A DNA stretch of 64,000 bases from Isoetes taiwanensis (GCA_021234155.1 JAJEKV010000039.1:188001-252000), one strand, 5' to 3'. Counted from the first letter of the stretch, positions 33,233-45,619 are shown. Numbers and translations are program-made. The notes: a model not told the origin generated them from the letters alone.

Positions 33233-33928
33233 CTATTGATCATAATCAGGAAAAAAAGGGTCATTTGAAGCTTGTAAGTCATCAGGGAGGTAGGCTAACA
33301 TTTCAGAGGCCTCAATGGATCTTGTAAAAGCTTTGTGTATGGTGTCAAAACCTTCCTGTCTCTGCAGCTTCAACATTTTTCTGTAGACTCGAGGTCTGCT
33401 GCTTAATCCCCTGATAAAAGAGGCAACCAAATGTAAAGTGTGGTTAGGTACCTTGTGCACTTGGCACTTGGTAAGATAGCAATTAAACCTCTCAACATAT
33501 TGGTGAATTGTTTCACCATTTTTGATATGAAAGTTCTGCAGCTCAAAGACCAAATCTTGTGGTTCAAGAAGTTTACCAAACCTGGCTAAGAATTTCTTGA
33601 CAATTTCCTCCCAAGTGTTAGCACCATCACTAATCACATACTCTAACCAAGCTCTAACTTCCTCATTCTTAAAGCATTTCTTGAATTCAGCAAACTTACT
33701 TCCTTTCTTGTGGCCACATTCTTGATAATATTCTTCAAAGGTTTTCAGAAAGTTATTGGCATTGATGCTTGGGTCAAAAGTAGGAACACGAGTAGGAATA
33801 TTTAGCTCAAAATATGTGCAAGGCATGCCTGAACCATTTGGCAGTGTAACATGTGGTATTGAGGATGATTCAGGATTTTTTGGTGACTCAGTATGTTCAG
33901 CAGCATCAACAATTCTCCTAGGAGCCAT
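33233..33928 (-). CDS. Gag capsid protein of the Ty3/gypsy element
   Basis: Retrotrans_gag domain: VPTFDPSINANNFLKTFEEY, then FKKCFKNEEVRAWLEYV and NTWEEIVKKFLARFG, LVFELQNFHIKNGETIHQYV and FIRGLSSRPR. The start MAPRRIVD at 33928 fits best; the frame is open upstream to 34009. It forms the particle shell of the retrotransposon and ends at a TAG beyond which the same frame continues into the zinc knuckles. Confidence 0.88.
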   Translation of the reverse strand: MAPRRIVDAAEHTESPKNPESSSIPHVTLPNGSGMPCTYFELNIPTRVPTFDPSINANNFLKTFEEYYQECGHKKGSKFAEFKKCFKNEEVRAWLEYVISDGANTWEEIVKKFLARFGKLLEPQDLVFELQNFHIKNGETIHQYVERFNCYLTKCQVHKVPNHTLHLVASFIRGLSSRPRVYRKMLKLQRQEGFDTIHKAFTRSIEASEMLAYLPDDLQASNDPFFPDYDQ

Positions 33929-34009
33929 GAGTTCCAAGATCCAGGTGATGTGGTCTCGGTAGAACCTCCAAGATGTTGAAGGTATTCCTGGCAAACCTTC
34001 CAACTTCAA

Positions 34010-37000
34010 TGGTTGAGAACCTCCAGGTTGCTTAAGGCAACCAATCTGTGGCTAAATACCTGCACAAATCAGCTCAAACTAGCTTGTGAACAAGCTGTCC
34101 CTAGACAAGAAAAAACTGTTTGCCAGACTCTGATTGCCAAATGAACTGAGATGATTGTTTTTTGATGGGAGCAATTGCAATTGCTCCTCAGGAGACTCTA
34201 GAAGATTCTTGCAAAAGTCAGAGGCAACTGGTTGACCAGAATGGTGAAAAATCGTCTCCTGACTGGGTCAATTTTTAATAGCCCTGGCAGAGAGCTTAAA
34301 CTTGCAGATGAGAAAATGTGAGGAATTTTTTTGAGTTTCTTTCTTTGACACCTTTTGCCTAACCTATAGAGCACGTGCATCATGCTGAAACAGCAGAAAG
34401 TTTGCAGTAATGTGCATAAATGCCATTTTTTGTAGATTTTTTGTGACAGTCTGTAGCAGAGTTAAAAAATAAGCTTTGAGTTGTGGCTTAACGTGATTTT
34501 TTTAGTTTTGTGTAAAGGAAATGGCTTCCTAGAGATGAGTAGAGGTTCTAGATGAACAAAATTTAATGCAGGATGCTATTTGGCTAGACTTTTTTTATTT
34601 TTTTGAAGAATTTATCACTAACTTGACAATGCAGTGTTGAATATGCACTCTAGATTGAGATTTAAGCTAAGACAACTTATACAAACCGTAGTTACTTTTC
34701 TTGTTGAGACTCAAGCACTGCTACAGCATAGGTGGAGCCACCAGCATTCGAGCTTCAGATCAATACAAGACACATTCTTCACCAACTTCAAATTTTCATT
34801 CAAAGGAGCTTTCAAGGATTACAATGAGTGAATTTCCCTGTGATTTAACACAGAAAAACTCATGAAATGTATGAATCAAGGATAGTACATAACTTCAAAG
34901 GATGATATAAGACTTTATTGCATCGGATCTTCAGGAAATCTGACACAAGGAGGCAGTACAGGGCAGATAGAGGTCATTCCCATCAGTAAGATGCTGGATT
35001 TGATCACTCAAGGCGCTGTGGTGCTCGAAAAATTCCTGAAGCCTCATTGATCCCTTAAACCCGACAATTTCTGGTCGGTTCTTGATGAAACGGATCGGAT
35101 TTTGCCTGTTCTGTCTGTCAAATCCTTTCTTGACCTGTAAAGTAGTTGGTAGAGGTGTTGTAACTATGATTTCTCTTTCAAATTGATGTCCCCTTTTTCG
35201 AATAAACCCCTCTAACGTGGCCTTGCTCTTGTCAACAATAAATAAGGTTTTAACCGTTCTTAGCGAGATTCTTGGCAACAAAAGGCTAAATCGGGCCGGT
35301 TTGGTCATGATTTGCCTGTTAGTTAGGCTGCATTCTCGGATCTTGCCATGATTTTAGGGTTCTTCACGAAAACAGAAATATCCCACAGGCGTTCAGCAAA
35401 AAATGGGCTCGGCGGATTTCCACGCGGCTAAACATGGTTGGCCAGAAAATGACATGGATTTTGGGGGGTAAACAAGCTAATTGTTTGCACAAATGAGGTA
35501 AGGCGTGCATCCCAAGAACATCTAAAACAAGGGCTAGATGTGGTCGAAATGAGAAGTTTTGACCACCACTTTGCATGATTTTTCATGAGCTTTCAGGTGG
35601 AAAAAACAATTTTTGAAAATAAGCAACTTCATTTTTTGGCCCTTTTTCCATGGTGTACAAGGTCATGTGGCATATGGGTGGTGACTTGGCAAATGGTGAT
35701 GATGTGGCATGGTGAAGTGGAAGGCAAGGTGTCAAAGAAAAGTTCCCTAGGAAAAATCTTGATGAAGTGGATCAAAGTGTGAATGACACGTGTTGGGTGA
35801 CTTGGTGATGATGTGGATGAGGTGTGCATGACTTTGATGGTGAGGTGGCACTAAATGGTGATTTTTTCGACCTTGACCTAGCCCTTTTTGGGGTAGTCAA
35901 CTTAGGCTCTTTGAGACTTGATCTTTGAGCAATACTTTGGTCTTGAACTAATGATGTGATGGATTTGTAGACCTTCTCTCCTCTTTCTTTTTTCTTTTTT
36001 AGAGAGAGAGAGTGACCTTTTTCAAACTTGTCATGTGCATGGTGATGGATTAAGAAGTGTGTGTGTGATGTACATGGTGCATGAGTATGAAATATGTGGT
36101 GTGTGAGATTTGCCCTAGGGAAAAAGACTTTGAGCTATGGAAATATGATGAATGGGATGAAGAGGTGTGAGTGTGGATGTGAGCAACGCCTTCTTGAGCC
36201 AAGAAAAGATAGTGCAAAAATCTCAAAAGGTGACAAGATAACATACTCTTTGGGGGGTCTTCCAATCTTTGACTAGGGGTCTTCTCTCTTTGACTTCTCT
36301 TTTAACCTTTGACTCAAGTCTTGTTCCTTTTGTTAACTTGAATGCCCCTTTGAATGTTCTCCATTGGCCTTCAACTTGGTGTTAAGATTTGTCTTCATAC
36401 CTAAATAATGAGCTCCAAATAGAAATGTCTTGTACATGTATCTTGATCTTCTTGTGCTTTCTTGTGAAGTTGTTCTTACATGCTGCCACAAGGTGGCAGC
36501 ACATATTTTGCTCAGGAGAATTGGAGGTCATTGCTTTGCATATGTTTCATTTATGTAGGCCTAGCAAATTGGCTGATAAAGAGAGACATTTAACTAGCCA
36601 CAATACAAGGTAAAGCAGAAAGAGTCTTGATCATTCCATCATTTGATTTGTTATTTGAATGAATACATATTTTATTCATGCAGATGCATGCAGGTTTTGA
36701 TCCTAAGTATGTAAAGTGAGGCAACAAGTTCATTGCTAAATTATGGGCTGCACAAACTGCTCAAATTGCTTTCTCTTCTTTTTATTTATATGGTGTTGCA
36801 AAAGACCTATACCTTGCAATTTAAAGAGGATCGTAGAACCTAGATGTTTTCCATATTTATGGTGGCAGCATAGCTTAAGTTGTTCTGTAGGTATATTACA
36901 TATATTCTTTCGTTGGAAGTGTCATATGGATTTGCTTGCCTTTTAGAAATAAATGTTGCATATGTTTGTGGTTCAAAGTTGTACCCATTGCATGTATTTG

Positions 37001-37388
37001 CATCATTGTCTGAATGATGTCTGTCTCTTATGCTCTTGCAAATGGCTTAGCCATGATTTACTTACCCAATTTTCTTTTATCTAGATCAGCCTTTTACAGG
37101 ACATGCAATTGCAGGCTCTAAACATCACAACAGGTCCTGTTGTTTGTAATAAATTGTAGTCATAAGCATGTTATTTATCTTTGTTCTTTCAAACTTGCAT
37201 GTGGAATGTAAAGTGTATTTTGTTTCTGTTGTTACATGCAGGTCTGCAGATTAAAGAGAAGATACTATAGCATGAACTCGCACTATTCATCTATGTCAGG
37301 GTAAATGCAAACTGGCAGACCTCCTTTTGCCTCTGAATCAGCCAGGTGTAAGGAATATATACGTGGAACAAGAGCTATAATTGTTCAA
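34010..37388. other. 3.4 kb without recognised genes
   Basis: The left part (34.0-35.3 kb) is probably the 5' untranslated region and possibly the decayed 5' LTR of the Ty3/gypsy element, but no terminal repeat matches anything left of the element. 35.5-36.3 kb is rich in gtgatgatgtgg-like phrases and has an (AG)n run at 36001-36012. 36.3-37.3 kb looks like intron/exon-poor host DNA with several splice-site-like motifs and no family-level match (one open stretch at about 36480-36612 reads AATRWQHIFCSGELEV). Confidence 0.45.
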
Positions 37389-38660
37389 AAGGAAGGAAGG
37401 AAGGAAGGTATTTTTATCGTCCACGGAGACCAATCGGTCTATGGGACCCAATACAAAAGCGCAGCAAGCGGATTACTACCCGGATTAAAAAACCCCCGCC
37501 CCGAAGGGTTTTTGAGGGAAAAATCGTGGCAGCAATCAGCCTGCTGACAAACTGTTCCAATATACGAAATGCAAAAACACACAAATATATACACTCATGT
37601 ACCGTACCCATAGTGCCTGATCAGCGGGCAGCCAGGCGGGGGCAAAGGTGGGCCCGCAGATCCAGTACCTCCTAAATGTACGACCCCGAGCACACGATCG
37701 ACAAAGTGTGTTCATCAGGCAAATGTAGGGGCAAGTCGCCGCATTTTAAAGGAACGATCCGCCCGGATCGGACCGAATGCTTGGCAACTCGAAAGTGTGA
37801 GACTCATCCTCAATGGCACCCGTTTGACAAAGACCGACAGAGCTCCCGGTCTCCGGCGGGGCTCCCCAATCCACCCGCCTCGCCTCGTCGCGAAGATGGT
37901 GGGCACTGTCGCGAATGGAGGCAATAAGTCTGGCGCTTTTTCGAGGCGGCCGGAACGCAGAGTAGAGCTGCGGGCCCCGCCAATCTTGCGGGGTTGATGT
38001 GCTTCTTGTAATGGGCCGTCTTGACCTGCTCTAGAGCCGGATCCCGTGAGCTTGCCAAGGAAGCAAGCGCCCGTGTACTCCCCGGTAGCCGCCACGATCG
38101 GGCCTCTGGTCCACCTCGCGACGCATTTGTGCTCCTCGCCGCGTTCCATCCGGCGAACCATCGATCTCTCTTACCCCTCCAACAGCCTTGAGCGAGCCAA
38201 GGGCCCATTGCCACACAGAAGCCCAGTCGCGGAGCCGAGCATCACCCATATTAACCACTTTCTGAAAATAGACAATGTGTCTATCAAGGGTTGCCCGCTG
38301 AAGCGGCAAGAATCCAGTTTCCTGCAGCAGAATCTGATAGGGGACTGAAGGTTTAACCCCAAGTGACCGTGCCAAAAATGTCTTTTGCACCTGCTCCAAG
38401 TCATTCCAGGTCGCCAAAGAGACGACCGGGCCCCAAACCTCGACCCCGTACAGAAGGACAGGCTCGACCAGCGCCCGAAACAGATGTGATTGATGGCTCC
38501 AATCATAGAGCTCTGCCTGGTGACTGTTGTTCTGCATGGCATAAAGCGCTTTCCAGCCTGCTGTCACCCGCAAGCGGATGGACGCCTCCCAACAGAGCGA
38601 GGAGGGGAACTCCACCCCTAGGTACTTGTAGGTGCACACTGACCCCAATTTTTGGTCCAC
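37389..38660 (-). mobile_element. LINE 3' fragment, minus strand, with (GGAA)n-type tail
   Basis: Minus-strand ORF 38660-38031 encodes YKYLGVEF, SIRLRVTAGWKALYAMQNN, HLFRALVEPVLLYGVEVWG, LEQVQKTFLARSLGVKPSV, ILLQETGFLP, the best preserved copy of this LINE family in the window; later frames shift near 38160 and 37810. The 3' UTR matches the other copies (ccccgaagggtttttgaggg-type block). The tail is (TTCC)n on the minus strand (GGAAGGAAGGAAGG at 37392-37409), not TTCTA. It is 5' truncated at 38660; no target-site duplication was seen. Confidence 0.87.
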
Positions 38661-40776
38661 AGTTGTTTTTTAGTTGTACGGAAGTGTTGTTTTATGCCAA
38701 AAACAACACCAAAATGGCCCCAAAAGTCCACGTGGCCTGTTTATCCGGATTTGCACAAAGAGACAGTGGTTTTTGGCGGAAATTTCCCACGGTGGTCTTT
38801 TGGCAGAAAAATCCACGCGTAGAGGAAATTGACATGGTTTTTGCGATTTTTTATCAACGTGTGTTTTTTTTTCTTTCACTGTTGTTTTTAATGGAACCAT
38901 GCGTTGTTTATCTTCAGAATTACATACATAGGTCTCGATATTACCACACGTGGAAAGCAAAGTTACAACACCAAAGTAAGATTGTTTTTAAAAATAGTTA
39001 CATGTTATTTAACAAAGTAACACATGTGTTTTTGAAATCTTGCTGTTGTTTTTTATGCTATTAAGTATTGTTTTTCTAAATTAAGGACATGTAAAAAAGT
39101 ATTATAATAACATATAGAAAAAACAAGGTGTTGTTTTTAATTGCCTTTAGCTAATGAAATATTGACACGTGGCTTATTTATTTGCCTTTTGGGAATCGAA
39201 CCCAAACAAGTCCATAAGACATAATGTTTTTAGATTACAATCCAAATTCTCTAACTTCAAGTTTTATTTAAATTACTTCTTCAAAATGCCTTTGCCTAGA
39301 TTACAAGTATAAAATGCACAATTACAACTAAGGCCACACACGTGATATCAATCAACCTGTTTTATCTCAACATTGTTTTATTTATTTTACATTTCAAGAT
39401 ATTTAAGATATTCATGATTTGAATCTTGGGTATTCCTATCTTGTCCCTATGAATCAAAATACTTCTAATCAGAAACTAAGCATCCAAATAAATTTCTTAT
39501 TTTACAATATATAAAAGCAATAAAAATTTTACAGCATATAAGTTACACAGCCGCCTGCACCCAAGCAACACAACCTCATCCTTTCCAAACGCCATAGCTA
39601 GAGTCCTGCAATAATAAACCAAAAATGGTAAATTTGTAATAACAGCTTGGCAACAAAGTAGAGATAATTAGTACTTACTTTAAGAACTGCATGCAGATCT
39701 GTAGGCTTGCCCAGTTATGGCTTATTGCCTGATTACTCCACCCTAAAATCATAACAAGGTTCTTGGTAGAAAAATAATTGGTTTTTTTAAATGAAATGAA
39801 TAAAAAATACAATCTTGAAGATTCTTGACTAACCTCTTTCTTTCTTGGTTTCCACAGTCTGCTGCCATCGTCCAAGGACATGATCATTATAAAATCCAGA
39901 TCCATACAAATAAAAGTTCTTACAGAATTTAGTAGGAATAAAAGAATTTAGCAGGAATAAAGAGACAAAAAAGAATGGAAGCATCTAGAACCTTACCGAT
40001 TATACAAATGATGGCAATGCATCTACAGATTTAACAAGCCAAATGAGACATTTAGACATGTAATATACATCCAGATCCAAGCCATGACTTGCACCTACAA
40101 AATGTGGAATGATCGCCATGCCTTCAGATGCTTGGAGGCGGCTGCTTCAGATGCCATATCTTACCTTCAGATCCGGTCATGTACCTTCAGATTGCGGTGC
40201 TACAGAGCGCTTATTTCCACAAGACGGACTCATGCAAAAAGTCTCTTGCTATTTCCTCAACTTCTACTGCCCACATTCCGGCAACAGATGTTTAGGGTTG
40301 GAAGGCTACTCCGGCGTGCGATTCTCCCGAATATGTTGATACAAGGCTCAAACGCAAATATTCCGGCTTTGAAATAAGGTTTTGAGGGCAAACCTAAAGA
40401 ACAATCCCATGTTGGTTCGCAGAAACATTCCATTACAGTATTCAAGCTTCCGGATGGCGATTCGAAAAGCTCATCCACATTATCGAACACCATAGTATCA
40501 GCATCCTAATACACCTCGCAAATAAGCGTGGCCTCGGTAGCAGTGCCATCGCCATAGCTAGAGCACAGGCGGGATTTAACACGGCTCCATAGCTAGAGCA
40601 CAGGCGCGAGACGGGCAATAGCAAAGGGAAAACACAAGAATTAGGCGGTAGGAAAAACACAAGAATTAGGCAACCAATGGGATGACAGGATCTAGATCGT
40701 AATCTAGGCCCTCCATCTTGGCCCATCTCGGCCGTTGAAAGAGATGCACATTCTCAATGGTCTCTATAGAAAATTA
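38661..40776. other. 2.1 kb without recognised genes
   Basis: AT-rich sequence with many ttgttttt phrases (38.66-39.2 kb) that may be a decayed element. A small duplication (ccatagctagagcacaggcg, twice within 40550-40615) is present. No ORF resembles a known family. Confidence 0.5.
39180..39262 (-). other. tRNA-like relic (B box and anticodon-arm-like stem)
   Basis: On the minus strand GGGTTCGATTCCC is a perfect tRNA T-arm/B-box sequence. About 30-40 bases upstream lies TTTGGATTGTAATCTAAA, which folds like an anticodon arm. The A box and acceptor stem are not convincing, so a SINE head or tRNA pseudogene is more likely than a working tRNA. Confidence 0.3.
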
Positions 40777-41225
40777 CAATATGGAAGTTGGGTCATCACG
40801 GTGCATTTGTGTGCCGCCACGTGTCTTCGCCAATAACGCGGAATGGAAGTTGGGGCATCCATTCCGCCCAGCAGGTAAACCTCTGCACGTTAGCAGGTAA
40901 ACAGCCGGTGGAAAATTTTAGGGTTAGGTTACCTCACCAGACGAAGCCCTGCTCGAAGCTTGCCGGATCTACTGCAGAGCTCCATCTGATGCTTGAAGCT
41001 TGCCGAATCCTGCCTGAAATGCTTGAAGCTTGCTGGATCTTGCCGGATCTACTGCCTCCGAAAATGATTTGCTGTTGAAGAACACAATTTGCTACTGAAG
41101 AACATGATTTGATGCTGAAGAACGCGATTTGCTGCTGAAGAACACGATTTGATGCTGAAAAACATGATTTGATGCAAGAACACGAGCTTGCTGGAGAAAA
41201 ATCTGATTCCCCAACTTCCATATTG
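40777..41225. repeat. 449-bp segment bounded by 16-bp perfect inverted repeats
   Basis: CAATATGGAAGTTGGG at 40777-40792 is inverted perfectly at 41210-41225. Between them are a telomere-like ttttagggttagg (about 40917-40929), repeats of gcttgaagcttgccgga, and the 20-bp minisatellite at 41066-41183. It could be a MITE-type or foldback element, but no target-site duplication was established. Confidence 0.6.
41066..41183. repeat. 20-bp minisatellite, about six copies
   Basis: Consecutive 20-bp units of the type GATTTGCTGCTGAAGAACAC with one to three changes each; the last unit is shortened. Confidence 0.85.
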
Positions 41226-41226
41226 T

Positions 41227-41336
41227 AGGGGAAGGGAAGCAGGGGCTCCCCTTCAGGGTCGCAGACCCGCTCCCGGCCGCCGCACGGTCCGCGAAGGGCC
41301 TCGCCGATTTTGCGAAGGGGAGCCCCTTCCCTTCCC
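41227..41336. repeat. imperfect inverted repeat around a GC-rich core
   Basis: GGGAAGGGAAGcaGGGGCTCCCCTT on the left pairs with AAGGGGAGCCCCTTCCCTTCCC on the right, with a 2-base bulge and about 60 bp of GC-rich sequence between. It directly adjoins the previous inverted repeat, and the base composition jumps sharply from the AT-rich surroundings. Confidence 0.75.
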
Positions 41337-42224
41337 TATACATGCTCCTAAATTATGTGGTTTCTTGCCGTACCTAAATTACATGGAAAGGACCACATAG
41401 AATAGAAGCCATGACCATGGCTCCTATACAAAGCAAGTCACAAGTATGACTCTAGTACAAACAACAACTTACCTAATAATCAGAGATCAAGCAACATGCC
41501 AATAATACATAGTAGTATCACCATAGAAAGATCATAAAGAGCAAGGATGCATGAAACACCAGCCCTGGCCATATTAAGATAGATACAAAGGAGCAAATCC
41601 ATTTACAACTCCTGTGTATCCAAGCAACGTGCCACTTAAAAATGATAGCACCTTTTTTTGCCAATCCTAAAGGCATATTCAAAAGCGTATCCCCGCCAAA
41701 GTGCCATAGACATGTAGAAGCGGCACTTTATAGCTTAGAAGCGGCACCACTCGCTCATTTAACTTGTAGAGATTGTCGGAAACCTCTATGAGTTGGCATC
41801 TTTTTTTTCAATTGAAACCGACAAATGGACCAATTTCTAAGATCAAGAATTATCATCTACAATGATAATCCTCTTCAAAACTCCATTATGTTTCGATAAA
41901 ATCCTTGATGCAGCCCTCAAACAAGTGTTCTTGAACAATCTGCAGGAAATAAATTCACAAGGATCAATTACGTATATTGCAGCATCTGTGTTTAACTGCT
42001 CTGCAACGGTGAACAAGATAATTTCATAAATGTTTATCATATTTTGCAGAAATTGGTGCAGGTTGAGGCCTATTCCACATTACAAACTTCACTTTGGGAC
42101 TGAATCATACGAATTAATATGGAAGTTGAATAATAACAAATGAAGCTCGTGCACATTTATTTCCTGAAGGCATAAAATGCAAATTTGACCTGGTGTGGAA
42201 GTAGACAATCATTAGTCGTTTTGA
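41337..42224. other. no gene recognised
   Basis: AT-rich, no recognisable coding sequence. It leads into the satellite block at the right. Confidence 0.5.
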
Positions 42225-42393
42225 ACGGGATCTTGCATAGTATATCACTTAGAGGGACTGTGTTGACGCCAGAAGATGGACCCTTAACACCTTCTGAAAA
42301 GTAGTTTGTCTCAAATGTCCTCTCCATATGGTCCTGGCAACGAATGGGCATCTCCCGCAATCCATAAATTGGCTCTTCTAATAGACTCAGAAC
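42225..42393. repeat. diverged piece of the 1.1-kb satellite family, cut by the minisatellite
   Basis: From gatcttgcatagtatatcac through ttgacgccagaagatgga to actcagaacatcgac it follows, with about 70 percent identity by eye, the segment at about 44513-44692 and its copy at 45307-45498. Homology stops exactly where the minisatellite starts, in the middle of the unit. Confidence 0.7.
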
Positions 42394-43675
42394 ATCGACT
42401 TAGGTGGCATGTTGGAGCCTAGGTGGCATGTTTGAGCCACCTTGGCATGTTGGAGCCTTGGTGGTACGTTGGAGCCTAGGTGGCATGTTGGAGCCTAGGT
42501 GGCATGCTTGAGCCTAGGTGGCATGTTGGAGTCCTACAAGTGGCATGTTTGAATCTTAGGTGACATGTTGGAGCCTAGGTGGCATGTTGGAGCCCTTGTG
42601 GCATGTTTGAGCCACCTTGGAATGTTTGAGCCAACTAGCTAGCATGTTGGAACCCATGTGGCATGTTTGGGCCACCTTGGCACGTTAGAGCCTAGGTCGC
42701 ATGTTGGAGCCAACGTGGCATGTTTGAGCCACCTTGGCATATTTGGGCCTAGGTGGCATGTTGGAGCCTAGGTGGCATGTTGGAGACTATGTGGCATGTT
42801 GGAGCCTAGGTGGCATGTTTGAGACTATGTGGCATGTTGGAGACTAGGTGGCATGTTTCAGCCACCTCGGCATGTTTTAGCCTAGGTGGCATGTTGGAGC
42901 CCACAGCATGTTTGAGCATGTTGGAACCTAGGTGGCATATTTGAGCCACATTGGCATGTTTTAGCCTAGGTGGCATGTTGGAGCCTACGTGGCATGTTTG
43001 AGCCACCTTGGCATGTCTTAGCCTAGGTGGCATGTTGGAGTCTAGGTGTCATGTTGGAGCCTAGGTGGCATGTTGGAGTCTAGGTGGCGTGTTTGAGCAA
43101 TCTTGGGATGTTTGAGCCACCTTGACATGTTGGAGCCTAGGTGGCATGTTGGAGCCCACATGGCATGTTTGAGCCACCTTGGCATATTTGGGCCTAGGTG
43201 GCATGTTGGAGCCTAGATGGCACGTTGGACACTATGTGGCATGTTGGAGCCTAGGTGGCATGTTCGAGACTATGTGGCATGTTGGAGACTAGGTGGCATG
43301 TTGGCTTCCTAGGTGGCCTTGGGATGTTTGAGCCTAGGTGGAGTCTTTGGGGCCCAGCGTGGCATGTTTGAGCCACCTTGGCATGTTCGATGGCATGTTG
43401 GAACCCGTGTGGCATATTGGAGCCATCTTGGCATGTTTCAGCCACCTTGGCATGTTGGATCCTAGATGGCATGTTGGAGCCCACGTGGCATGTTTGAGCC
43501 ACCTTGGAATGTTTAAGGCTAGGTGGCATATTGGAGACTATGTGGCATGTTGGAGACTAGGTGGCATGTGTGAGCCTAGGTGGCATGTTTGAGCCTAGGT
43601 GGCATGTTGGATCCGGGGCATGTTTGAGCCACGTTGGCATGTTAGGTGGCATGTTGAAGCCCATGTGGCACTCCA
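42394..43675 (+). repeat. minisatellite array 1 (20-bp type units)
   Basis: Units alternate among three variants: GCATGTTGGAGCCTAGGTGG, GCATGTTTGAGCCACCTTG and GCATGTTGGAGCCCACGTG, giving a loose higher-order period near 60 bp. CCTAGG and GGTGG...CCACC make the units partly self-complementary. Divergence is moderate. Long open frames on both strands follow from the 60-bp period and are not genes. Confidence 0.95.
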
Positions 43676-43950
43676 AGTGGTGACATGGCATGCCAAGAAA
43701 GCAAAGCCAAGTTTTGACTAGGCCAAAAATGAAAAGATGTCCATCTCTGGTCTTTTTATTGGGTGATGTTGGCAAATTTTGGATGACATGGCTAGATGGT
43801 GGTGACATGGACATGATGACTAGGACTCTATGCAAGAAATATGATAACCTTTGAAATTTTTGGTAGAGGAGTTTGGCAAGGAATAGAATAAAGGGATCTG
43901 AAGAACTTAAAGCGCTGACACACTTCCCCAACTCGAACCAGGCCAGGACT
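43676..43950 (+). repeat. left inverted arm next to minisatellite array 1
   Basis: The sequence ggcatgccaagaaagcaaag through tgaaaagatgtcc, ataacctttgaaatttttgg, cacttccccaactcgaacc is the reverse complement, with scattered changes, of 45620-45885. Both arms have their minisatellite-proximal end at ggcatgcc. Confidence 0.87.
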
Positions 43951-45619
43951 GGAAGGTTTTAGGGCTACTACAAAATGTGTTCTTGACTTCTAATTGCGAC
44001 ACTGGGAGGAGGATAAATCCAAACTCCATTTCGTCAGTTTCTATTGCTTCTTGTTTTCAACTGCAGCTTCTCAACCATGCCTCAAGTGCAACTGAATAAA
44101 ACTCGACCTCCATAACGTAAACCCTACAATAACCTAGCAACGCACAGGGTTTACGTTTTGGAGGCCAAAACGTAGTCGACTTCTTTGATAACTAGGTGGA
44201 CCATTTCTAAACATGCATGGGGAGCCATGAGAACTGAAATAACAGAGTTTCGATCTATTGGCGAACCCGAGTGATCCCAAACAATTTTGCTACTTCATAA
44301 GGTGCTCTAGACTTTTAATTGCAAAACTAAGAGGAGATTAAATCCAAACCCCATTCTGGCAGTTTCTATTGCCTCGTGTTTTCAAACGCAGCTGCTCGAC
44401 CATGTCCCAAGCGCAACGGACCAAAGCCCGACCTCCATAACGTAAACCCTACAATAACCTGGCAAGGCACAGGGTTTACGTTTTGGAGGCCATACCCTAG
44501 TCAGATTGGACCAGGATCTTGCACAATGTCATGAGGTAGTGGGAGGGCATTGTCGCCAGAAGACGGAGCCCTAAAACCTTCCAGAAGCAGTTCGACCCAA
44601 AGGTCCTCTCTGGAAGGTCCCTGGCCACGAACGAGCAACTCTCCCACCCCGGAACTGTGATCTGACTCTGCCAACGGATTCGAAACATCGACATTACCCT
44701 GGAGACCAAGTTTCGTAGGCAGAAGACCACCCCTGCTCCAGGAAGCGCCAAAGTAGCTCATGTCCAACACGTTCGTAGTGAATTGGCCTTAGCGGAGGGT
44801 GCGATATCTCGCCATGTAGAGGGTTCGTGTTTCTTTTGCTGCAAAAAATGACCGTAACTTGGTCCCCAGGGTAATTTCACTTGTTTGGACGACATGGCGA
44901 AGTCAAATCTCCATTCCGAGCCTTTGTATGCTTGCCTGAACGACAAAACAATTGGGTTTCTACGGTCGACGCGCAGACACTTTGGCGGTTTGATACGTTC
45001 TCCTCGACAGATCTTGAATTTTTTTGAACCCGCCAAGCAAGTTACTTGAAGCGTGGATTCAATCGGTCCGGATAGGGAAACCGGGTTCCGGAAGGGAGGC
45101 ATTGGCATTTGCCCTCCCGAGGAGCACCGTAGGAAAGCCCGCCTCGGTAAATCCAAACCCCATTTCGCGGTTTATTATTGCTTCTTGTTTTCAATCGCAG
45201 CTTCACCATGTCTCAAGTGCAATCAATAAAACTTCGACCTCTATAACGTAAACCCTACAATAACCTGGCAAGGCACAGGTTTTACGTTTTGGAGGCCATA
45301 CCCTAGTCAGATTGGATTAGGATCTTGCACAATGTCATGAGGTAGTGGGAGGGCGTTGACGCCAGAAGACGGAGCCCTAAAACCTTCCAGAAGCAGTTTG
45401 ACCCAAAGGTCCTCTCTGGAAGGTCCCTGGCCACGGACGGGCAACTCTCCCACCCCGGAACTGTGATCTGACTCTGCCAACGGACTCGAAACAACGACAT
45501 TACCCTGGAGACCAAGTTTCGTGGGCAGAAGACCACCCCTGCTCCATCTCCTCGACAACCTTTATGAGATCCATCTCCAGGGGTCTGGCCTCTCCCCTCT
45601 GGTGAGAAAGCTGCGCAAA
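43951..45619. repeat. spacer with diverged copies of the 1.1-kb satellite family
   Basis: The inverted motif AACGTAAACCCT...AGGGTTTACGTTTT occurs at 44114-44159, 44439-44484 and 45245-45290. Downstream segments 44513-44760 and 45307-45545 are near-copies of each other (ttgacgccagaagacggagccc; ccctggagaccaagtttcgt). The same order of blocks occurs in the array at 57125-64000, with much lower identity. Short minus ORFs such as 44770-44501 are conserved among copies, but only as expected from nucleotide similarity. Confidence 0.8.

Larger units (their letters stand above)
28930..34009 (-). mobile_element. Ty3/gypsy retrotransposon body, no LTRs found, with an extra RNase H
   Basis: On the minus strand the order is Gag, two zinc knuckles, protease, an RNase H, reverse transcriptase, a second decayed RNase H, and integrase. 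The whole Gag-Pol up to integrase is one reading frame interrupted by in-frame stops at about 33233 (TAG), 32585 (TAA) and 31556 (TAG); a 7-bp tandem duplication at 29476-29489 shifts the frame before the integrase core. Integrase is truncated after the PFSLVYG motif at about 28935, where sequence unrelated to the element begins. No LTR, primer-binding site or polypurine tract was identified on either side, so the 3' end is lost and the 5' LTR may be diverged within 34.0-37.3 kb. Confidence 0.92.

Noticed and set aside
34010-35350. 5' LTR of the Ty3/gypsy element
   Set aside because: No TG...CA-bounded repeat matching the other side and no primer-binding site complementary to an initiator tRNA could be seen.
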